Positions 26,695-41,400 of a stretch of 64,000 bases of DNA are shown in pieces. The position numbers were made by a program, and so were the translations under genes. The stretch comes from Liolophura sinensis (taxonomy: Eukaryota; Mollusca; Polyplacophora; Chitonida; Chitonidae). Under the pieces are notes generated by a model. That model did not search any database. It worked only from the letters and a program-made list of their open reading frames with translations, and was not told where the DNA came from. How positions within the stretch are numbered: position 1 is the first letter of the stretch; every line of letters begins with the position of its first letter. The stretch lies in contig NC_088295.1 of NCBI RefSeq assembly GCF_032854445.1, positions 70,956,028 through 71,020,027 on the forward strand, in the 5' to 3' direction.

Positions 26695-26840
26695 ATGACG
26701 TTCTCTACTGGACTGAGCTGGTTACACAGGTTCAGCCTTTTCACCTTTGCCCTGTGTATTTTGGGTTGTCCCATGGACCATTTCTCCCAGGAATCACCAA
26801 AAGATGTAAGCCCCATCCCCACTGTGTTCCAGACTAGCAG
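26695..26840 (+). CDS. Exon 1: signal peptide plus linker end
   Basis: ATG at 26695 (A at -3) opens [20 protein letters not shown] followed by CILGC: a short basic start, a hydrophobic core and a likely cleavage site near Gly-Cys. The exon ends PTVFQTSR, split in phase 2 at AG|gtaaat. That ending matches the ends of the three inter-module linkers (HIFRTDR, TLFETDK, TVFMTHK), so this exon fuses a leader to the last part of a linker. The hydrophobic leader and the lack of upstream module exons mark this as the true first coding exon. The intron that follows (26841-28321) contains a 29-bp-period tandem repeat and a perfect hairpin, and no coding exon that I can see. Confidence 0.8.
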
Positions 26841-29800
26841 GTAAATATTGTTGACACATTCTGCATTGGTTTGTCCAACTTTTAGTTGTGGATTAATTAG
26901 AAATGTGTACTACTATACCGCTTTGATAAATGGTATGGAATTAACACTTTATAGCAACAGTGAGTACATGCATTTTACGAGCGGACATATTGCTCGATGA
27001 AGCATTTGGTACTGAAACTACTGAATGAAACTTTTTCTTAACTTTGTGCACAATCTCTCGTTTTATAGCCATAAGTATATGCGTGCTAGGCTACAGGTAC
27101 AAGAAAAGCTTCAGTATGATTGCAAACAGCAGTAAAAGTATATGCACTATTCCATAATCGGGTGAACACAGCACTGTATGTTCGTCTTGACCTAAGGCAT
27201 GCTTGCTCACATAAGGCTATACCAAAGGGCAAAATTACAAGTTCGCGTTGACATATTCATGTTTGCTGAGTAAGAAAAACGATACCACTTTCACCAACCA
27301 ATCCTTTGGTTGGTGAAAGTGGTATCCAGATAATCCTCCTCTGGAGAACAACATATTGATCAGATTGTTTACAGGACATACATGTAGACTCAGTCTGTTG
27401 TGCTCACCAGTTACTCACTCTGTTGTGCTCACCAGTTTCTCACTCTGTTGTGCTCATCAGTTGTGCTGTCTGGTTATCTCCTCATGCATTCATGATCTCA
27501 ACCATTTCTCAACACAGCATGTATAAACAAATCGCCCTGCAGGCAGAAAGGGTGCATTCAACTTATGGATATGGCATAGTGACTGCTTGAGATTGAACCC
27601 ATCAAGACCATCACCTTGCGATGGTGCTTGTACTTTAATCCGCGCTTAATGGTGCTACCAGTTGGTAAACGGGCTTTGTATGTATTTCCCCTTAGCATGA
27701 TAGATACGTGTTACCGATGAAGTTTAATACAAACCAGACTGAACTAGAATTGTCGTCTTGGTGGAAAGATCATCATAGAAGATATTAAAGAGCCATATAA
27801 TTACAAATAGGAGAATTCATGGAAATTTGATTTAATTTCCATTTGATTTAGTTTCGGTGTTCATTATGAAAATTTGTTTGAAAACACTGAGGGTCATTGC
27901 AGGATTTTCATAAGGTTAATTCAAACCTGCATAAAAATAAGACGTTTTTGAAGACTGATATTTGTAGAACCCGAACATCCAGTGGATGACTTGAACGTGC
28001 CAGAAGTAATGTAATCTTTTAAATCAGCATGGTTGATCAATGGCAACAACATTTAAATTTCTCAGTTACCACTTCCAAACAACCTTTCAAGCATGATTGT
28101 TGTTAGGGTTGTTGTTTTGAAAATTGTTGCTTTTTGTAACTATGGAGATTTACTTTGTATTGATGGCGGGTATGTATTCGGATCTGGATTAAACAGGAAA
28201 AAGCACTAATATTTTTACTGGAGCAAGCAGGTCTGTAATATGGATTGTCTGTGCACGCCTGTGTCAATCCAGGATTTGACCAAATTTCGTAGGTATATGT
28301 TCTTTTTTTGTCACATTCCAGGCTTCCTCACGATAACTCTACGAATGGCATTGACTTCCGGTACATGGCATCTGTTGGGAACGGCCATTTAGCAACAGTT
28401 GTCTACAGCGACACTATTTACGTGAATGGACTGTACAATGGTGTATTGGGTGAGTAGGCCTACAGTAGAACCAGCTCATGCAACATTTGCGTTTAACAAC
28501 CGTTTTCATTTAATTACAAATAGAAAACAGATTTGAATCACCAAGACCTATCTTACACGTGGTTAACACACATATATATACATAAACCAGAATGCCGTGA
28601 AGTGCAAGCTCCAGTTCCAGCGTCAGATTTTCTGTATTGTGTGCACATATTTTCAGGATGGAGTCACCGTGCACGAATCCCTTCCACGCAGGCAATCCGT
28701 ATCCAGGTGGCAGGTAAACAGTGCAATACGACCAGAGAATACAGCTTGGACGTCGCCAGAGGTAAAAACTTGATTGTTTCAGTACTAAAACTTACCAAAT
28801 CTTTTTTGGTACCATGTACATCGTAGTGATACGCGGAGTTTGATTGGGCGAGCATGCATGTGCACAAGTTGCTGTTAACATACATGTATAATAATCATAT
28901 GTAACACTCATTGGGTATATCTGAACAACAATGAAAACGTAGTTTAGTGTGTTGTCAATGATTATGCATGGTATAGTCTATAGCCTATATAGATATTATT
29001 AGTAGACCTATGCACAGTATCGCTGGTAAATTCCATGTAAGCTACTGTTTTGAATCCGCAATAGATTCTGACTGTAGTGCCGTAATGTGATCCAGCTCTC
29101 ACTGGCATGCCTATGACATTCCATAGTGGGGAGGTTGTCCGGAATCTGGTGATGTATAATGCTTTCTCCAAGACTTTGGTTATTTCCTTTGTCCATTAAC
29201 CTGTGGGAAAGCTGTTATATACTTAATCAGTGAAACTATCGTGAAAATTGTAAGCTTAAAATGCATGTATTTTAAAAAAAAATCTACTTGTAGGTGTTTT
29301 TGAGGAAGTGTTAGCTGTAGACGGTATGGGGGGTCGGGTAGTCCAGCGGACGTACGCTCATCAGCGCTTTACACGCCTCCTGATCACAGAGGTTATGGTG
29401 GACAGACAATCAACCACGGGTCAGCCCTTCGTCATAGAGCTGCGTAACTACCCTGGCAAAGAGAGTACCGACATTAAGTTCTCGGAACAAGTCGATTTCG
29501 TCAACAACATCTGGTAAAGAGAATCGCATGCTTGTTATTTAGAATTACCGATGTGGAAAACTTCCAAAGGTCTATAAAGAAGTGGTATATTGTGCTTGTA
29601 TGTTTGGTAAATCTCTCAGTTTAAGTGTTTGTGTAAAGGATGTATAGTAATTCCTGCTATTCATCTACCAAGAAGATGAGTATAGTGGAAAAGCATAGAT
29701 ACTTCGCCAAATACACTCAGCATATTGTATATTTGACGGGCCCTGGAAATGACCTATGTAATTTTGTCGAAAACTGAAACTTCATGTATGCGACTTCTCA

Positions 29801-32415
29801 GTTTTTGGGAGTATATATATGCTGTTACACTGTGCTAAATCCCGTTGTTAAAACACCGTTTTTGGTATTAACCTACAGGCCTTCCTACCAGCAGAATGGG
29901 ACGACGCTGGAGGCTGAGCTGAACATGACCACCGCTAGCGGAATCGGTTCGCAGTCACCAGATGATAACGAAGGCGTACTACAGACTGTTAATATGCTTT
30001 CTACAAAACTCCCCAACTCCCTCACCTTAGACTCACATCAACAGAAGGGACGGTGGATTTTCTTTACCTCAATTGACCTGAATTACACCTCGGCGAAAAC
30101 AGAGTTTCAGAATGGGTTGGATATTTTATCAAATGCGCCTGACTACTTGTACCAGAGTCATATAAAAGCTTGGGAATCCAGGTGGAACGGAGGGAGAATA
30201 GAGGTTTCCGGAAACCTTCAACTTCAAAAGCTAATTTATGGATCGTTTTATTATCTGCTCAGTTCTCTTCCATCCATGGAATCAAATCTTCCCGCCAACC
30301 AATTCTATGGTCTCAGCCCTGGCGGTCTGTCGAACGGAGCTAATGCCACAGACTATCAGGGTCACGTGTTCTGGGACATGGAGACATGGATGTATCCCAC
30401 AATGCTTATGTTCCACCCCAAACTGGCCAAGGAGATGCTGTCGTACAGAAATAACGGTATGGAATTTGCCTATGAACGGGCTCGGGACGGTGGTTATGCG
30501 GGACTGCGCTTTCCTTGGCAGAGTGCGCTTACTGGAGCAGAGTTGACAACAGTCTGTATTCCGTGCCGTGACAATGAACAGCATATCACGGGTGATATTG
30601 GATTTGCAGCAAGACAGTATCTGACAGCAACTCGGGACACAGACTGGCTAAAATCAGAACAAGGATATCAACTTATCAGAGATATCGCCTTTTTTTGGGC
30701 CACCAGGGCAACCTATAGTGCGGACAAAGATGCCTATGACATCGATGGTAATTAAACTGTGTACATTTACTTTTTCTGATCAAACCATTGTTAGTGTGAA
30801 GTTCTGCAGCAACTTGCATATGGTCCTTTTTTCAGAGCATAGTTTCCTCCCATCATACATATTACCTGTCCACAATTTCTGGGGCTCAGCTTCATAATAG
30901 TTTTTAATTCCGTTTAACCTGCATGGAACTAGGGGCTTAATATGCATTGTGTTCAGGAAAATAAGGATGCTTAGATTGACAGTTACAATTAAAGAGCAAT
31001 TGAGGTTCATGTGTTTAATTAGCAACACCTTAGAAATTAGCATGCATGGTACAAAGTTTGAGTACTGATTAAATTTGCGCACCTATACATGTATACAGAT
31101 CATTCCTTGTGTTTTTCCGACATCATTGAAAACTGTGGAATATTTCCTGTTATGTGACTTCGTTCAAATTTCTTATTCTATATACATTTAGTTTGGCTCG
31201 TCGGTGGTCTGCGTCAAACGTTGTTTTGGAAATTGTTCTTGAAATTTGTGAACTGAACATCCATTAATGCTTTTTATTTAACTCCGTTCTTTCCACGGCC
31301 ATGCATGGAGATGCCACCTATGACGAGTGAGCTCGGAGTTGAAAACTGACCATTGTCAATTATAGAATATTCAACCATGACTGAAGAAATCAAGTGATTT
31401 TACATCACCTATTTACGTTTGTTAATTGGTTTGTAAATGTCAACACTGTTGTCGCTGGTTTCATACATTTTGGTATACGGTCTTAATTTTGTGTCCAAAA
31501 ATGAAATATCTCACTCATTATGAAAACATCTGTATATTTTCCTCTAGAGCAAAGTATATAGCCGCCTTGGTAACAACAAACACGTACTCTACAGCTCTCA
31601 TACGCTAAGGCCATTTGGCGAGACTTACATTCTTCGACGACCGCTGGTCTTCCACCAGTGTGGCATGCAAGTGTACGCGAACAGTATAAACACCGTCGTA
31701 TATAATTCTTGAGTATGGCGTTGAACATCAAATCATTTAACCAACACTCAAAACCCACATGCAATGAACAGACCTGTCCGTAAAACTGGTTGTCCTCTGC
31801 AGATGGTATCTAACTTAAACGCGAATACTTCCAAAAGAAAAAAAACGTGTGAATTTCCACAAATAGTGTATATGTTAAACATAAATTTATACTTCTTGAA
31901 GATACCACCAACATCTAGAGTAAAATACATTTGTCCAAAAATTTATGGCGAATAATAGCCGCCAAATACAAATGCTTTCCATAAATAAAAGTTTCTGAAA
32001 GGACAATACATGTATAGTTTCACCCAAAGACATCTCACCTCTGATTTGCAGCTTGTGTCCATGCCCATGCTGTAAAAACTGTAATCCTGTAACAGTATGA
32101 ATTAGTGATAGAAAGTACGAAAATGACCACAAGTCCTAGAGATCACGAGTTTTTTGTCCGTATTTGAAGTTTGATTTTATAAGGCGAACTTTGGAGAGAA
32201 GAGATTTGATAATATATACTTGATAAACTTTTCGTTTCAGATAATTTAAAAATAAAATTGTTGTAAATATTAAGTTGTCAAATATCGGAAACACTATACC
32301 AGGCCCTATTATATTCCTGTTATAAAATTTGTAAACTTAACTATTACGACAGCACGGTAAGTTTTGAAGACACGTAAAACAAATGTATCGTTTATAGTAT
32401 ACGTATATGTAGGTG

Positions 32416-32473
<58 letters not shown>

Positions 32474-35400
32474 GTATACATACATACATGTATGTATAGG
32501 ACTAGATAGACTTGCAAGGCATGATTTTGTCTGTGCCTGCAGCTGTGCGTGTATTTTTATCTTTTAAGGTGTAATGCCACCAGATGAGTATGCACAGTCT
32601 GTGAACAATTCAGTGTACACAAACGTCCTCGCCAAGAAGAGCATCCTGTTTGCTAGATATGCCGCTTGTCTCAATGACCTGGATTACTCCAAAGAAATTA
32701 ACGATTCCCTCATTTCAAAAGCTGAAAACATCTTCATCCCATTTAACCAGTCATCCCGGTATCACCCAGAGTTTGAAGGGTACGAGAGTTATGACAATGG
32801 TAAGTCGCACCCTCAATATTTTTAATCCTGCTCAGCGATAGTGAAGGTTAGCGAGGAGAATGTTCACTTTCGGTGAATTCATTTAGCCTATATGGCGTAT
32901 ACATTATATTAAAGTTAAAAATGTCAACAGATTAAGTAAGTCTCAGTGGAAAGACCAACATGTTCTTACTCTATCCAAATCTACCTTTAATTGTGTATAT
33001 GTGAAGGCTTCCAATCTGAAATCTTGAAGCCTATATTGTTTTTGCTCAAACATTTAAAAACATATATTTGGACAGTGCTTTTTGACGTTTTTGTAGAAAA
33101 CTACAAATGGCAACTTCTTGAAATTTGGCAGCAAGATTATCTTTCAGGGTTCAGAAGTTTGTTCCTCTAGGTTCCGGGGTGTGGTGGCCATATTGTATTT
33201 CGCGAAAAACCTTTAAATATATTTCTCTCAAGGGCCACTGGGTGGATTTTTTTGAAGTTCTGTCGGGTGCAACTAGGCCTAATATCATAGTTTAAAGAAG
33301 ACTTTAAAATCCGTTAAAAACCGTAGAAGCTCGCCATTGGTCGAATATAGGGCACAGTAGACGTAGGCAAACAGAAAGTCTTGAAGAAGAAATAGATCTA
33401 AATGTTTGTAAAAGACGAAGTCTTACATGGAATCATCCGTTCCACATATTCTGGTGCTTTTTGTTGTTTTTTTTTTTTTAGATGCTCCCTTGCGAAAGTA
33501 ACCATGTTCTGTTGTAGTGGCGCGGGCTGTTTAATCTGGGGGACCCTCAGCAGTTGCAGACTGCGCATTTGTCCCAGTAAATCACGGCATGTTGTAGGTA
33601 CACATAAAGTGAAACAGGCAGACGTGATCCTGCTGGGGTATCCCCTTATGTACGACATGGATATAGATGTCCGTCGCAACGATCTGGAGAAGTATGAGAA
33701 AGTGACAGATGAGGGTGGCCCAGCCATGACATGGGGAATGTTCGCTATCGGCTGGCTAGAGCTGGGCGATGAACAGAGAGCTGCTGGGCTGTTCAACAAG
33801 TCACACTCACCGTACACCAGGGAACCTTTCAAAGTATTGACCTTACATACATATGTAGCAACTTTTTGTGCAATTTCAATGGACCAAGCTACGATTTTAA
33901 AAGATCGAAGTCATAGTACTTCTGTCAATTTGCATATATCTGCGCATAACAAGATAATGGGCGATGAAATTTAAATCTGATCTTGTGATTTTATTGTGAT
34001 GGTGTTGAACATTTCCTTTATATTAAATGCATAGTATGGGACATTTTTAAACAAAGCATGAAGTAATGTGTATAAAACCCGGTAGTTCATACGATGATCA
34101 CATGTCAGATGGGGAACTACATGTAGATGTGCAACGTGTCTATATTGAATGGTATTGTCATAGCCTATTGGTTTCACTTGTATTTGTGTTTTGTTTTTTT
34201 TTGTTTTTTATAATTGGAAAATGAAGTTCAGATCAACATAAGGCACATGTATGTATCCTTTCAGATCTGGACGGAAGATCATTATGGTCATGGAGCAGTG
34301 AACTTCATCACAGGGATGGGAGGATTTTTGCAAGCAGTATTTTTTGGTTATGGTGGTGTGCGGTTACAAGTCGAGCAGCTCACTTTTGACCCAAGACTTC
34401 CTCCAGGAACAGATGGCATGAAGCTTATAGATGTGGATTATCTGGGATCCAGATTTGATGTCATTATAAAGGCTGAAAGAGTTCAGATTAATGTGACAGA
34501 GGCCCCCCTGGGGTCAGAGTTGATCCTGACTGTTAGCTCAGATGGCTCACAGTTCCTCCTGACAAAAGGTACATGTACATCAGCATGTTTGTTTTATTAA
34601 CTGTTGCTTATTGTCAGCATTAAAAACGGAAAGGCAGTACTTCTGTATTAATACATCTAAATTCATTACTATCAAGCTTTTATTATGATAACAGGCATGG
34701 GAATAATCAGTGTATTGAATATGGATGTCAGGCCTTCTTATTTCGAACACTAATGAAACAGAAAACTTTCTATTACCATTACAAAATGCCTTAACTACCC
34801 TAATTGTTCTAATTTTTTGGACACCTGGTCTGCTCTTTTTCACCAATATAAATGTAATTGTAGGAGGAATATTTAGTTTCTTCTTTTCACATGGTCAGTA
34901 CATGTAATGACAAACATATTCATATCTTTACTCTCCCCAAAACTGAGAGAGATATGTAATTCTTTGCTTTCAGCACTATTTACATCTGTCCGAAAAATTA
35001 GAGGAAGTAGGGTAATATAAACTTGCAGTGTCAGGCAGTTTTTTTGGTAAGATGGCTGTGACAAGGCAATCCTGTTGAGGTTTGAACCAACAAGTTTTTG
35101 GTTTCATGATCAGGATTCTACCACTGGACGAACTTGAAATTCCCTCCAGACTGGAGGTACATGTAAATATAGCATTTAGATTCCACCCTGTTACATGGGA
35201 TTGTCAATAAGAATGAATATCATAATGATGTTTTAATACCTCCTTTCTTAGGTAGACTGATTGACATGGCCAGAGAAGCATTTTCCTTGAAAGGATCAGA
35301 AGAGACAGACTGTCCTGTGCCTGAAGGTGACATTTAGAACATTGCCCTCATGCCAGTCAGTGCTGAAAGTAGCAAATCCGTACCATGAGGTTAACGTTCT

Positions 35401-38400
35401 TATGACAGTGCTAACAATTTGCAGACGCTCTACAGTTTCCTTGTGCTGCATGATCAGTAGCACCAATTTTAGTTCAATTTTACAAATAACTCCAGCCCTT
35501 TATTTTTCATCATCTAACAAACCTAAAGTTAAATGTCAGAATTATTCAATATTGCCATGTTTTAGAATTCAGTTTGTCCAATATTACCCTGTATTTGCAG
35601 GAAGCTCATGTTCCCCTGGTGTCCCATGGTCAGATTTGTCACCCACGCCCAGTGTGAGTCCCAGCTCTGGGGTTCTTACTAACCCAGTCAACTACATAGT
35701 TCTCACCCACACACAAGGGAAAGGCTGTCATACAATGCTGGACTGTAAATATCAGGCCAGCAACTATTCGGTAAGTCTGCATTCAGACAAAAAAACATTT
35801 ACATCTTGCTAACCGAAATTTTTTTTCTAGATTTACTTGAAGGAATCACCATTTGAATCCTAATTTACCAGGACTTGAGATGAAATTGTGACAGGGATGG
35901 TCTTCAGCATGTTTCATCAGTAGGGGATCACTGTAAATATACCAGTCTTTGATGTGTCCTGCTATAAGGGGACACTTATGTCATGTAATAGAAATAGTGT
36001 TTTAAATGATCTAAAACCTGAAGTACAAAACAACCGAAAAAACTAAAAGTCTCCAATATATATATATACACCCTGTTCACCTGTAAAGAAGAATTTTCTG
36101 GAGAAGAATTATTTGTTACTTTGTGAAGAGACAGTGTCTTTACTACACCAGTGTCAAAGATTTCAGAATACTTGTAGAGTAACAGGTCATAATCTTCAGC
36201 CTTTGATACAACTATTTCACAGTTCTGGATCAGGTCATGTCATAAGCTTATATAGCTTCATTGTGTATGGAAAATGCCTGACAGTAATATAGTATAGACA
36301 GTAATCAGATAAAAGAATGGCTTATAGTGCAGGTAATGTAAGTGCATTGTTGATGTGTTGTTGGTTTCAGAATGACTACAACTACCTGGTTGGGGAGAAT
36401 GGTATAGCATATGAAGGTGTGGGCAGCAGGTTTACCAGCGGAGTGATGACCCAGTTGACTAACAGAGCTATTACTATAGCTGTCATGGGAGATTTCAAAT
36501 GTACTGCCCCTAACACTAAAGCATTTGCAGCAGTTAAGCGCATTGCCAAATGCCTGTTAGAAAGGTGGGTGCCAAATATTACTCAAGAAGTTTTATTTTG
36601 TCTGTGATGTTTTTGTGCCTGTGTTATCATCAATCATTTTATCTTATACAAATTCTACCTACTTCTGCCTACTTAAAAAAAAATTGTTATTTTTAATCCA
36701 GGTTGCGTCAATAAATAAGGTCACATTAAAGTTATGATGTTCAGGGCATGTAATAATAATTATAGAAACATACTAGTGCTTTGCAGAGTGTTTGCATGAC
36801 ACGCCTGAGAGCCTGGTTGAGGTATATTATGAAATTTGCATTCAAACTTGTCACTCTGATTCCTTACATTTGCCTGATTTATGAGTCATTAGTCCGCATG
36901 TTGTTTCTTTCATCATTTAAGTGTTATTGATAAAACTGTTTATCTTATTCCAGAAACATATATTGAATATTAATAATGACCATGGTTCATCTATATTATA
37001 ATATCCTCATTTCTTTTGTAATAGTATATACAAACCATGTTTAACACCAGCAGTTTTATTTTTTGGATCTACATGTACTTTTGTCTTTTTTTTGTGTTAA
37101 AAAAAATATATTTTTATATATTATTTTGGAACTGTGCAATATTCCAGTGGGAAATTGTCTAGGAATTACACTGTGCTGACACTAGAACAAGCTACTGACA
37201 GTGGATCCTCAACTGAGAGGGATGATGCTATGTTCTGTGTTATCAAACAGTGGAAACACTGGGTATGTAATTGGTATTATATTCTACAATCGAAAATTAC
37301 AGTTTTAAAAATTCTTAGTTTAACAAATAAAATATTTTGGCTACATTGTTAAGGTTCTTTGCTTTTACTATAACTGCATTTGTAGAGAGAATAAAACACT
37401 TGACTTTATATCCAATGTGACAGTTAACACATTGTTTCAAATACAAATATTCTGAAATACAGATATTAATGGGAAGAGTGTTTATTAGTGCCCCATCGGT
37501 CTGCCTGTTGGTCGGTCATTTCGCTATCTACACAACATGTTTATATTGGTATTGCGATTTTTACAGATATTCACATGGTACAGGTATCTGCATTGTTGAT
37601 AACTGAAAGCTTAGCATGACTTTATCATGTTTAGATACACAAGTTTGAAACTTACATGCATCTGGTTTTTTTAAAGTGAACAATGTTTCCAATATTCTTT
37701 TTATTACCTAATCACTGTAAGTACTTTAATGGGTGAATTGTGCCCAAGCTCAGCATGATATATGGACATCCATTTTAGATGCAATATGTTTGGAATGTTT
37801 GTTTCCTCAGCAGTCATTTCAGTCGTCAGGAGAGCTGAGGTACCCACGCTGTGATAGGCTGTGTGACAGAGAGACAGACTATACTTTTCAATCAGACGGG
37901 TTTACAGACCTGAGTGAGGAGCCTCATATATTCCGCACAGATAGGTGCGTTTACAACTAGTGTCTTGAACACTTACAACTAAACAGTAAAAAAATGATTC
38001 AAATCAAGAAAGTAAATATTGGCACAGTGTTTCAGCATTATGTTTTTCCACACAATTACGGCTCTGCAAAGCTCTGAACTACTAGTTTCGTTATTGTTTT
38101 GTAGCAAAGCAGCAGTTTTTTCAAAAAGAGCCTCAAGTAAAAATTCTATACTTCTCTGTTTTCAAGACTCCCCATGGTGGCGGGCAGCCAGTCAGTTGAC
38201 ACCAGATACATGCCCTCTGTTGGAAACGGGCATATAGCCACGGTGTTGTACAGCTCCTCTGTCTATATGAATGGATTGTTCAATGGATATAAAGGTATTG
38301 TGTACAGAAATCGATTGATTGGTTAACGATTAATGGCATGCTCAGGTGTATTTGACTTGTAAGGCAGCTGTCAGTGTCATTGGTGGAGGAAACAGGATTG

Positions 38401-41400
38401 CCTGGAGTAAACTTGTATGGTAAACATGTCTTCCACTGATAAAACTGACCTTTGTATAAGTGGAATGTTCTTGAGTATGACATTAACCAACATTCATGTA
38501 AATAAAATAAATGAAATCTTCCACAGTATATTTGGGGTGGTTTTTGTTTATAATACCATCTGAAGTGCCCTGCAATCTATATGTATGTCAATCCCATATT
38601 GCAAGCTAAGGGAGAGCAGATGTTGATGAGATGCTGATTTCTTGTTATGTGTACATTATGTAAATTTGACATCTGTGTTGTCCAAATGGTTGCTGGTTAT
38701 ATCAGAGTTCTTTAAATGATTGAGGTTGAGAGTCAGAGTATCAACATCCCTCCCAGTTTCAGTGGTCATTGCAGGAGCCCCAGCAGGCTTACTAATGTTT
38801 CTGAGTGGGAGCACTCAGAAACATTAGTATTCTTGAGCTTGTATAAAATATAAAAGGAAATCTAAAATTCACAGGGAGTACTGTAAGTAACGGAACATTT
38901 TAATTTCTTTGTTAGGTAACAGTCACAGAGCCCGAATTCCATCCCTGCATAACGTAAGAGCCTCCCTGACTGGAACTTCCGATCAGGAATCATGGTCGTA
39001 TTCTCTCGATGTGAAGAAAGGTAGGTGTGCACCAAATGGTGAAAGTGAATGTGCTATCTTAACCAATGCCTGAGAAACATTGTCAGCATTATGGAGACGG
39101 TTTTGCTCAATTTGGATGGGAGAGGCAACAGGGCACATTTCATAAAACTTATTTTTGTCACATCGTATTTGCCTGTTATTTAACATTTTGTCATTTAAGA
39201 CAGTGTACATGTACAATGTATCTACACATCATCATGATGCTGTGCCTTTTTCATACCGCAGGGGTGTTTGAAGAAAGACATGAAACTCCCAATGCCACTG
39301 TTCTTGTTAGGACCTATGCTCATCAGCATTACACCCAACTTCTGGTGACAGAGGTCAGAGTTCACAGGTCAGAAGGTCACAGGGGGAATGTTACAATACA
39401 GCTAGAAAACTTCCCTGGTAAGCCAAGTGCTGACATAGACTTCAGTCAACATCAACAATACTATGACAAAGAGAACAGGTAAGTTATTTGTAAGTGTCAT
39501 ACACAAGTGATCAGTTGAATGAATTTGATGTATTAAAAATCACAACAGATTACTTCAAACTTACAATTTGGAACAGCTCATTACAAGGTAAAATATAACT
39601 TGCTGTAAATGTAAGAAACAGTGTGTTGATTTGTTGTTTTCATTCTGATTAAGGAAATAATCACTCTGTTTACTCGCCGTACATGGGAAGGTCTGTCAGC
39701 AACCTGCGGATGTTTGTGGATCGTGCTCTGCCCAATTTCCTTCCACCATAATGATGGCTGCCGTCGTATATGTGAAATATTCTTGAGACTCCAATCAAAC
39801 TAACAAATCAAACAAATCTAAAACCCATCTTTGGTTGGTTTTATTCCTGTTTCTGAAGGCTAATAGAGGGATGTTTCTGGCGAAGAGGTGTAACAAAGCA
39901 GTCTGAGTGGAACACATCCTCAACACAGGAGGTGTACCAGTACTGGAAACGTCTGGACACAGAACTGGTACTGCTGGAGGCACAGGAGTCAGAGACGTGG
40001 ATTTACATATCTGCCTTAGACAGTGACAAGACAAGGGCAGCCACTGTGTTCCAGTCAGGCCTCTGGAGGATTGGGGATGGAAGTGATCGACTGTATCACA
40101 GCCATGCAGAGGCTTGGCGTCAGAAGTGGGATAATGGTCAGATAGAGCTTGAGGGAAGCACACACCTGTCCAAGTTAGCCCACAGTAGCCAGTATTACCT
40201 TCTTAGCTCCCTCCCTTCCTTAACTCCAAACTTCCCCAATGAACAGTTTTATGGGTTGTCTTCAGATACCTTGGCACGTGGTGGGAGTGGTCATGTTCAG
40301 TGGTACATGGATGCTGTGTTATTCCCACCTGTATTACTGTTCCATCCAGAGCTAGCGAAGGCCATTTTGTCATATCGCGGGCTCACAATGCCAGCAGCGT
40401 ATGAGCGAGGAGAAAGTGGTGGTCTGTGGTTTCCATGGGAAAGTGGAGTCACAGGGATGGACATCACCCCAGACATCTCATCCTGTACCACATGTGCTGA
40501 CTCCGCCAAACATGTCAGTGGAGACATCGCCATGGCAGCACATCAGTACCTTATCCTTACCCAGGATATAGACTGGTTGAAGGAGGAAGGATATAAATTG
40601 ATGAGAGACATTGCCAGGTTCTGGAAACAACAACTATTGTGGGATGATCAGAAACATGTGTATGTCATCAATAGTAAGTATAGTAGTTAGGCCCAACAAA
40701 TGCTTGGCTGTGAACTTCATGTATACCTGGACATTGTAACATTTGATTTTCTCATTAATTAAAATGTACATATGCAGGAGATGGACATATATAGGAGATG
40801 GACATATATAGGAGTTGATGATAATTTAATTGAGAAACACACTTGTAGAAGCTTCTTAGAACATGAAATATTGTTGGCTTTGATAATTTTTTTGCTAAAA
40901 GGTGATTTTGCTGAAGGGTTGCTCCCACTACAGCTTATCTGCATTTGACCAGTTAATCCATTGGTCATGTTGGTTTATTCCAACTCCCAATGGTTGGGTT
41001 ATGGCTGTAAGTCAGGAGGTATCTAACAACTTGAGGGTGATGACTTTCTCTCATCTCTGCCTGCTTTCTTCCGTCCATAAACTAACATAAATGCAGCAAA
41101 ATGAGGGAAATAGTCATGAGACACAATGTCTCAGAAACTAATTGTGGTTACAGCTTCCAAATCGTGCTCATACGTTCCCTTCAGCTTGCAGTTTTTATAA
41201 TAGCACCTTTTTGTCCTCATATTCTCTGACGTACATGAGCGCAGGTGTGAAATATACATGTACCATCAATTCTTCTAATTTTTATGACACCTGGTCTGCT
41301 GTTTTTAGACAGTACACATGTAATTGTATAAGGAATATTTAGTTTCTTTTTTTCTCACATGGTGAGACCATCTAATGAACAACATATTTATATCTTTACT

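Noticed and set aside
27281-27326. microRNA precursor
   Set aside because: A 21-bp stem with a 4-nt loop is much shorter than animal pre-miRNA hairpins; reported only as a structure.
33402-33974. Long plus-strand open frame of 190 codons
   Set aside because: Only 33598-33833 is coding, as exon 7 of the giant gene; both ends are intron sequence that happens to stay open.
39795-40163. Minus-strand open frame of 122 codons
   Set aside because: Antisense to GH65 exon 17, with no motifs.
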